Origin: Virgibacillus sp. NKC19-3 | GTDB lineage: Bacteria; Bacillota; Bacilli; Bacillales; Amphibacillaceae | Assembly: GCF_019837165.1 (NCBI RefSeq) | Contig: NZ_JAGYHC010000001.1 | Coordinates: 2,976,001-3,040,000, forward strand | DNA: 64,000 bases | Direction of reading: 5' to 3' | Shown: positions 58,803-64,000 of the stretch, in pieces | Position numbering within the stretch: position 1 is the first letter of the stretch | Layout: every line of letters begins with the position of its first letter | The notes under the pieces: model-generated | Told to the model about the DNA's origin: nothing | Seen by the model: only the letters and a program-made list of their open reading frames with translations | The model's database searches: none | Program-made: the position numbers and the translations under genes

Positions 58803-59960
58803 TCAATCCAGTCGCTCAATAATCGTTGCGTTCGCCATGCCGTTTCCCTCACACATCGTCTGCAAACCGTAACGTTTTCCAGTTCGCTCCATCTCGTGCA
58901 ACATCGTTACCATTAATCGCCCACCGCTTGCACCAAGAGGATGACCAAGTGCAATCGCACCACCATTTGGATTTAGTTTTTTCGGATCAGCTCCGGTTTC
59001 CTTTAGCCAAGCAAGCGGTACCGAAGCAAATGCTTCATTTACTTCAAAAATATCCATATCTTCCATGGAGAGTCCTGCTTTTCGCAATACGTTTTCAGTT
59101 GCAGGAATGGGTCCTGTCAGCATTAATGTCGGATCAGATCCAATGACGGAACGAGCGATAACGCGAAACCGAGGTTTCAACCCAAGTTCCTCAGCCTTTT
59201 CCCGTGACATCATCAAAATGCTAACAGCACCGTCACTGATCTGACTGGAGTTTCCTGCCGTAATTTTCCCATTTTCAACAAATGCCGGTTTCAGTGTGCC
59301 AAGCTTTTCTACAGAGGAGTTTTCCCTAGGCCCTTCATCATCCTTCATTACGGTCTCCGTCCCGTCCGGAAGCGCTACTTTAAGCGGCATGATTTCTTTT
59401 GCAAAACGTCCATCTTTCTGAGCAGCCACTGCCTTCTGATGACTTTCCAGAGAAAATTCATCCATTTGTTCTCGGCTAAGCCCCCACTTATCTGCAATTC
59501 GGTCTGCAGATATTCCCTGATTGATGATTTCATACTTTGCTGTCAATCGACGGCTTAGCTCAACATCTTGCATATTCGATCCAATTGGGACGCGTGACAT
59601 ATTCTCAATACCGCCGGCAATGACAACATCCATATCTCCGCTCATAATCGCCTGGGAGGCAAAATGCACAGCCTGTTGACTGGATCCACACTGGCGATCA
59701 ATCGTCGTTCCAGGAACTTCTACAGGATAATCTGCAATCAACGCTGCCTGTCTCGCAATATCAAACGCTTGCTCACCAACTTGGGAAACACATCCCATAA
59801 TGACGTCTTCTACCAATTCTGATGAAATACCTGCTCTTTTTATCACTTCCTTAAGCGGTTTCGCCGCAAGTTCCTCAGCTCGAACGCCGCTCAGTAATCC
59901 ATTACGTTTTCCTACAGGTGTTCTGACTGCCTCTACAATGACTGCTTCACGCAGACGCAT
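58803..59960 (-). CDS. Acetyl-CoA acyltransferase (thiolase)
   Basis: 385-residue thiolase. Nucleophile C91 in TTIDRQCGSSQQAVHFA, the proton-relay His in NPNGGAIALGHPLGASGGR and the second Cys in CEGNGMANATI are present. Length and IVEAVRTPVGKRNG start are normal. The biosynthetic or degradative direction is not told by sequence, but the neighbours (TetR regulator, thioesterase, ADH) favour breakdown. Confidence 0.93.
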   Translation of the reverse strand: MRLREAVIVEAVRTPVGKRNGLLSGVRAEELAAKPLKEVIKRAGISSELVEDVIMGCVSQVGEQAFDIARQAALIADYPVEVPGTTIDRQCGSSQQAVHFASQAIMSGDMDVVIAGGIENMSRVPIGSNMQDVELSRRLTAKYEIINQGISADRIADKWGLSREQMDEFSLESHQKAVAAQKDGRFAKEIMPLKVALPDGTETVMKDDEGPRENSSVEKLGTLKPAFVENGKITAGNSSQISDGAVSILMMSREKAEELGLKPRFRVIARSVIGSDPTLMLTGPIPATENVLRKAGLSMEDMDIFEVNEAFASVPLAWLKETGADPKKLNPNGGAIALGHPLGASGGRLMVTMLHEMERTGKRYGLQTMCEGNGMANATIIERLD

Positions 59961-60145
59961 GTAATCTTCCTCCCTTATTTATCTCGATTTCTTGCTCAGG
60001 TCTAGTTTTCAGAAGCACTTATCCAGCACTCACATGCCTACAGCTATCCTCCCATAATCCTGTTCATCATTTCATTCCCCACAGCATATATCTTCCCTAT
60101 ACGCATTTTTGACAACGGTTACATAACTTTCAACATTTATGAAGG

Positions 60146-60742
60146 CTATATCTTTTTCTTTAGTAAAATATGCAACAAGTAATACGCAATATCTTCGGCG
60201 ATCTCCGTTTTATCTTGTCTTCCATCGTCCGAATACCATTGCGTTACCCAGTTCATCGCCCCTAAAATAATATTTCGCACGATTTTCACGTCAACCGATT
60301 CAAAAATATCTGCCTCGATCCCTTCCAGGATAAGCTGATCAAAGCATTTCCCGTAATCATCCCGCAGCTTAAAAATCGTCTCTATCTGCGGCTCGGAAAA
60401 ATAGCGTTCCGGTTTAATCATCATTTCAAAGCCACTTCGCTCCACTATAATATATTCGATATGTACAACCATAGCCTGTCGAAGCCTCTCTTGTACGGCC
60501 AAGTTCTGACACCGAACGCTTTCTACGTTTTCCATACTACGCTCCAGTAACATGATATGGCTTTGATACAACAGATTTTGCTTATCTTGAAAATAGTAGT
60601 AAACAGACCCTTTTGTCATCAGAAGTTTGGCAGCAATCTCTTCCATGGTTGTACCGTCATATCCTTTTTCTGATAAAACGCTTATAGCCATGCGTAATAT
60701 ATCTTCTTTCTTTTTAGCAATCTTCTGTTCGCGTAAAGACAT
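60146..60742 (-). CDS. TetR-family transcriptional regulator
   Basis: 198 residues. N-terminal helix-turn-helix ILRMAISVLSEKGYDGTTMEEIAAKLLMTKGSVYYYFQDKQNLLY, then a helical ligand domain resembling FadR/KstR-like regulators of fatty-acid degradation. It lies upstream of, and in the same direction as, the thiolase cluster. It probably represses that cluster and responds to an acyl-CoA, which is inference. Confidence 0.9.
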   Translation of the reverse strand: MSLREQKIAKKKEDILRMAISVLSEKGYDGTTMEEIAAKLLMTKGSVYYYFQDKQNLLYQSHIMLLERSMENVESVRCQNLAVQERLRQAMVVHIEYIIVERSGFEMMIKPERYFSEPQIETIFKLRDDYGKCFDQLILEGIEADIFESVDVKIVRNIILGAMNWVTQWYSDDGRQDKTEIAEDIAYYLLHILLKKKI

Positions 60743-60840
60743 TGGTGCTCACTTCCTCCAGACTATCTTATTTATTATTCTAATAGGTTGTTTTTTGAAT
60801 GTCAAGTTAATTTTCTGATAACTCGATAAAAAGGGATGAA

Positions 60841-60995
60841 CTTTTGGTTTGCAAAGCCCTATTTTGTGATGAATGATACACAGAAATACAAATGCTTCAT
60901 CAAATACGAAAGACCGAAGATGCGCCAATATCGTCGGTCAATAATGAATCGCTCCCCGTTAATGAAGAAAAGGGGCAGTGTAAATTAATTTCATA
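60841..60995 (+). repeat. Decayed copy of the type I antitoxin RNA gene
   Basis: Aligns over about 155 bases with the antitoxin region at 61087-61225, sharing TTTGCA, AGACCGAAGAT, AATGAATCGCTCCCC and GGGGCAG. The promoter -10 is degraded, the first stem carries a mismatch, and no terminator or toxin frame accompanies it. Confidence 0.75.
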
Positions 60996-61009
60996 GCCCC
61001 CCCTTCTTT

Positions 61010-61080
61010 CTACTCAGCCAACCGTCGCTTAATCTGATTCACAATTGATTCCACCCATTCCCTCGGAAAAATCAGGCTAG
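61010..61080 (-). pseudogene. Possible 3' remnant of a small gene
   Basis: An open minus-strand frame ends at the stop 61012-61010 and encodes SLIFPREWVESIVNQ followed by IKRRLAE, a protein-like C-terminus. No start is visible and I do not recognise the family. Confidence 0.3.
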
Positions 61081-61123
61081 AAAATATTTTTTGTTTGCAA
61101 CCCACAATTTTGTGGTATACTGT

Positions 61124-61277
61124 ACATAGAAATAAAAGTTCCTCATAAACTAATAAAGACCGAAGATACGTCAATATCTTCGGTCAGCAATGAATCGCTC
61201 CCCTTTAAGAGGGGGCAGCACAAGTTAAATCGAATGGACCTCACTCGGCTGGTAACCTAAGGGAGGTCTATTTTTTC
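61124..61277 (+). ncRNA. Type I antitoxin RNA (RatA/SR4-like), antisense to the toxin mRNA 3' end
   Basis: TTTGCA (61095-61100), 16 bases, TATACT (61117-61122) form a promoter. The RNA would fold into GACCGAAGAT...ATCTTCGGTC, then GCTCCCCT...AGGGGGCAGC, then the terminator GACCTC...GAGGTC with TATTTTTT ending near 61277. Its 3' end overlaps the end of the toxin frame on the other strand, the layout of TxpA/RatA and BsrG/SR4 pairs. Confidence 0.78.
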
Positions 61278-61345
61278 TGGTCTATGATTATCACAACAAG
61301 TGTTGCGAATGAAATCATTAAAACCATTGTCTCGAAAACAGACAT
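61268..61345 (-). CDS. Type I holin-like toxin peptide (TxpA/BsrG family)
   Basis: 25-residue peptide beginning MSVFETMVLMISFATLVV, then III and DQKK: a short hydrophobic helix with a charged end, typical of the putative holin-like toxins of Firmicutes. ATG at 61345 follows GGAAGGGGG. Too short for usual gene finding. It inserts in the membrane when not silenced by the overlapping antitoxin RNA. Confidence 0.82.
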   Translation of the reverse strand: MSVFETMVLMISFATLVVIIIDQKK

Positions 61346-61445
61346 AGGCAACACCCCCTTCCGTCATAGCGTATCGCATGGCACTACAACCGACAGGAAT
61401 GCGCCGACCCCCCCCTAGAGAAAAACACGATTATTGCCTATTTTA

Positions 61446-61474
61446 ATTATATCACTATCCCTTTTCTTTTGTAA
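61446..61474 (-). promoter_or_regulatory. Promoter of the toxin mRNA
   Basis: TTACAA (61474-61469), 17-base spacer, perfect TATAAT (61451-61446). The leader before the toxin is about 95 bases and contains a run of eight G's, likely to fold. Confidence 0.75.
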
Positions 61475-61565
61475 GTTTCAAATAAATTTTTATTTTTTGA
61501 TTTAATTAAGTATATGTAGCCGTGTTTGTTAGAGCCCTAATGTAAAAAAACTCATTCACAAAAAA

Positions 61566-62947
61566 GGTTCTCTGTCAAATGTTGGGGTGAGCGTATGCTC
61601 ACTCCTTATTATTATGCCACCCGAATATCCAGCTTTTTATATTGATGATGCAGTAATACCTTCGCCCGAAAGCGATCAAATCGTTTAAAGCCAAATGCAT
61701 TACGCTTAAGAACCTTGGTTTGGTTATTAATCCCCTCAATATAGCCGTTATGCAGTTCAAAACCAAACGTATTCATAATTTCCTTCTGCCAATTCTGCAG
61801 GGTCCCGATAGCCTGTTCAAATTCCGTAACACCCGATTCTCGAACTAGGTCATAGAATTCATAAAGATGCGCTTTCGTTGCACCCAAGTGTTTCGAGCCA
61901 TTCTCTTTAGCTGTCTCAAACCATAATCGATAAGCCTCTTTAAGTTGGTAAGCCCGTTTCAAATAGGCGGATTTTTGTAAGTATCGTTCCAGATACCAGG
62001 CTTGTTTGTCTGTTAATGTCTCCGGCTGTTTATAAAATACATGTTTCATCCGTTTACATTTTTTGCGATCATAATCATCAAAAGCATTTTGTTCCTGTCT
62101 TCTGACCCTTTCTAAAGCCCAATAGATATACCGACAAAAATGGAAGCGATCCGCGATGATAATAGGATGCCCCAAAGCTTGATCAACAGCGGCCTTAAAC
62201 GAATGGCTCATATCCATCACGACCATCTTTACGCGTTCACCATGTTTCCGTAAATAATTCTTTACCGTTTCTTTCCTACGGTCTGCCAGTATTTCCAACG
62301 GTTTTCTATTTACGGGATCGGCAATAATCGTCTGATATGTTTCTCCACCGGCATCCCCTTTGTATTCATCAATGGCAATCACATCCGGTAATGTTTGTGT
62401 TTCATCCAACAGCGGGGCCGTAATATAATCGAACCGTCGAATAACGGTGGTTGGGGATGTATCAAATCGATGAGCAACATCCCTGAAACTTTTTCCGTGA
62501 ATAAGCTCCATCGCTACGGCCTGTTTCATCTCCATGGACTGTCGCTGATAACGCTCCACTAAGGGTTATCCTCATAAAAACGCTTCCCGCAACCGGATCG
62601 GCAAACATAGCGTCGCTTACGATAGAAAACATAAACCTGTCTGCCAAATATACGGGTATGTTGAATCTTTTGTACCCGGTAATCATGGACATTTGATGTA
62701 TAAGCACCACAAGCCGGACAACGATGGTTTTTTACTTCCCTATCAACATGAAGATAATAGATGCCGTCAACTTCTTCTGACTTTTGGATCGTAAAGGCTT
62801 CAAATCCTGGTAAATGAATGTTAGAATTCAATTGCACGCACTCCTTTTGTATCTGTTTTTTCGCTAACTTCAGTTTAACAAATAAGGAGCTCGCGTGCTT
62901 TATATTATTCAGAAAATGATTCACACCCCAACATATATTGTAGAACC
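61566..62947 (-). mobile_element. ISL3-family insertion sequence with 24-base imperfect terminal repeats
   Basis: The ends are GGTTCTCTGTCAAATGTTGG (continuing GGTG) at 61566-61589 and, inverted, GGTTCTACAATATATGTTGG (continuing GGTG) at 62947-62924. They match at 6 outer and 11 inner bases. The 1.38-kb element holds one frameshifted transposase. No clear 8-base target duplication is visible (CACAAAAA versus ACAAACAG). It lies just beyond the terminator hairpin of prpB. Confidence 0.88.
61612..62831 (-). pseudogene. ISL3-family transposase, single-base frameshift
   Basis: The 5' frame (TTG 62831 after AAAGGAG; GTG 62837 also possible) holds the zinc-ribbon: CPACGAYTSNVHDY and YVCRSGCGKRFYEDN. 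The 3' frame (62559-61612) holds the helix-turn-helix DVAHRFDTSPTTVIRRFDYI and the DDE catalytic domain, including AIDEYKGD, VVMDMSHSFKAAV and NGYIEGINNQTKVLKRNAFGF. One extra C in AACCCTTAGTGG joins them as N-P-L-V-E-R-Y-Q. No programmed slippery heptamer is obvious at the site. Confidence 0.88.
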
Positions 62948-62949
62948 AC

Positions 62950-62985
62950 AAACAGCTCAAAAAGGGTAGTCCCTCTTGAGCTGTC
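62950..62985 (-). terminator. Terminator hairpin after prpB
   Basis: CAGCTCAA...TTGAGCTG with an inner AGGG/CCCT helix. On the minus strand only TTTG follows before the IS begins, so the IS appears to have inserted in or beside the T-tract. Confidence 0.75.
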
Positions 62986-63017
62986 TTTTCACCTATTTAA
63001 AATTCACATACATAACC

Positions 63018-63917
63018 CTACTCCAACACGGTCTTCGCAATATCCTTATCCAATTCCTCAAAGTCGTCTAACGCTATGGTTTCATACAGTTCTTTCCGCG
63101 TTTGCATATCAGAAAGCCCTTCCTCCTGGGTTCCCTGTTCTTTGATTAGCTCAAAAATCCGTTCATAGGCTTTGGCTGCTACTCTTAAGGAGGTGACCGG
63201 ATAAATCACCATATCAAATCCCATGTCCTGAAAGGATTTCGCTGTAAAATACGGCGTTTTCCCGAACTCCGTCATATTCGCAAGCAATGGAACATCTATT
63301 TTCGCTGCAAATAAACGAAACTCTTCCTCGGTTTGAAGCGCTTCTGGGAAAATGGCATCCGCGCCAGCTTCCATATACGCGTGTGCTCTTTCTACAGCAG
63401 CATCCACGCCTTCTACCGCTTTCGCATCTGTTCGAGCTACGACGACTAAGGTTGGAGCTACTTCTTTGATCGCTTGAATCTTTTGCGCCATTTCTTCTTT
63501 CGTTACAAGTTGTTTGCCATTTAAATGCCCACATTTTTTAGGTAACTGTTGGTCTTCGATTTGCACTGCCGCAACATTCGCCTCTACCATTTCTCGGGCA
63601 GTACGAGCCACATTGAGCACGCCTCCAAATCCCGTATCAATATCGACTAGCACCGGTAAATTCGTAGCTCGCACAAGATCCCGTGCGCGATCTGCCATTT
63701 CCGAAGACGTGACAATGCCAAGGTCAGGCAACCCTCGACTAGCTGTGTACGCTCCACCGGATAAATAAAGCGCTGAAAAACCCGTATTTTTGGCAACTAG
63801 GGCAGCCATTGCATCATGTGCCCCCGGCATCTGTAAAATATCCTCTGCTTGAATATGTTTTTTAAATTGGGTTGCTAATTCTTCTTGTGTGACTTGTTGA
63901 CCTACTATCCATGCCAT
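63018..63917 (-). CDS. prpB: Methylisocitrate lyase
   Basis: 299-residue member of the isocitrate lyase/PEP mutase superfamily that splits 2-methylisocitrate to pyruvate and succinate in propionate breakdown. LPVLVDIDTGFGG gives the Mg site and QLPKKCGHLNGKQLV the catalytic Cys loop (KKCGH). Follows GGAGG. The upstream gene on the same strand is probably the methylcitrate dehydratase. Propionyl-CoA would come from odd-chain fatty acids or from branched amino acids. Confidence 0.95.
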   Translation of the reverse strand: MAWIVGQQVTQEELATQFKKHIQAEDILQMPGAHDAMAALVAKNTGFSALYLSGGAYTASRGLPDLGIVTSSEMADRARDLVRATNLPVLVDIDTGFGGVLNVARTAREMVEANVAAVQIEDQQLPKKCGHLNGKQLVTKEEMAQKIQAIKEVAPTLVVVARTDAKAVEGVDAAVERAHAYMEAGADAIFPEALQTEEEFRLFAAKIDVPLLANMTEFGKTPYFTAKSFQDMGFDMVIYPVTSLRVAAKAYERIFELIKEQGTQEEGLSDMQTRKELYETIALDDFEELDKDIAKTVLE

Positions 63918-63930
63918 AGATGTATCCTCC

Positions 63931-64000
63931 TTACGTGTTGATAAATAATTCTACAAACGCATTGGCATTCATAGAAATAAGCGTTTGGTAATCACTACTT
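63931..64000 (-). CDS. C-terminus of upstream gene, probably 2-methylcitrate dehydratase
   Basis: The last 22 codons before a stop at 63933-63931 read SSDYQTLISMNANAFVELF and end INT. The stop lies 14 bases before the prpB start. The short Leu/Phe-rich tail and position just upstream of prpB suit PrpD/MmgE, the usual neighbour. The gene body is outside the window. Confidence 0.5.
   Translation of the reverse strand, partial: SSDYQTLISMNANAFVELFINT

Noticed and set aside
62559-62831. Programmed frameshift in the ISL3 transposase
   Set aside because: ISL3 transposases are usually one frame, and no slippery heptamer or stimulatory structure is obvious at AACCCTTAG.

Overview
Host: a low-GC Gram-positive of the Bacillaceae, most like the halophilic or halotolerant Virgibacillus/Lentibacillus/Oceanobacillus group. 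This rests on strong AGGAGG ribosome sites, frequent GTG/TTG starts, a T-box ilv-leu operon, a GlpP-type glpF leader, a preQ1-I riboswitch, an acidic lipoprotein, and GC-rich intergenic repeats of the kind common in Bacillaceae. The genus is inferred.

Layout. 1-2200: edge of a purine/ureide nitrogen block (start of an Ldh-family dehydrogenase, an Lrp/AsnC regulator, a PucG-like aminotransferase). 2752-4101: alanine/glycine:Na+ symporter. 4165-18301: nearly the whole branched-chain amino-acid pathway: ilvB-ilvN-ilvC-leuA-leuB-leuC-leuD-ilvA behind a T-box, then ilvD with its own promoter, a BASS-family carrier and ilvE. 18433-22975: glycerol/dihydroxyacetone use (dhaK-dhaL-dhaM, glpF-glpK); a gldA glycerol dehydrogenase lies apart at 51468. 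23066-27285: a formaldehyde-dehydrogenase-type MDR enzyme, queF under a preQ1 riboswitch, a Ca2+/Na+ exchanger and a frameshifted rpiA. 27476-33212: an oligopeptide ABC operon with a frameshifted oppD. 33771-34919: an acyl-CoA dehydrogenase. 35470-42206: a seven-gene surface-sugar operon (rmlA, rmlB, GT2, GNAT, small 4-TM protein, WecE-type aminotransferase, YkoS-like membrane protein), which reads as dTDP-4-acetamido-4,6-dideoxyhexose synthesis plus a polyprenyl-phosphate glycosylation system. 42241-46185: a cytosolic covalent-flavin module (OYE fused to FMN_bind; ApbE flavin transferase; double FMN_bind plus PAS). 46433-53542: mixed small genes, YitT, an aldo/keto reductase, gldA, tRNA-Thr and tRNA-Ser. 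53591-60742: a membrane protein, an MBL hydrolase, a nitronate-monooxygenase-type enzyme, a thioesterase, an MDR alcohol dehydrogenase, a thiolase and a TetR regulator. 60841-61474: a type I toxin-antitoxin locus with a decayed second antitoxin copy. 61566-62947: an ISL3-family insertion sequence. 63018-64000: prpB and the end of an upstream gene, probably prpD/mmgE, of the methylcitrate pathway.

Two points stand out. First, seven genes (oppD, rpiA, wecE, the MBL hydrolase, the nitronate monooxygenase, the STM3941-like protein and the ISL3 transposase) are each broken by what looks like one missing base in a short homopolymer. Such a pattern is more likely to be indel error in the assembly than seven real pseudogenes, though that cannot be decided from this sequence. 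Second, the most unusual biology is the flavinylation module at 42-46 kb, whose two flavoprotein genes share an identical 17-base element near their predicted starts, and the 35-42 kb glycosylation operon. No CRISPR array, prophage or rRNA was seen.
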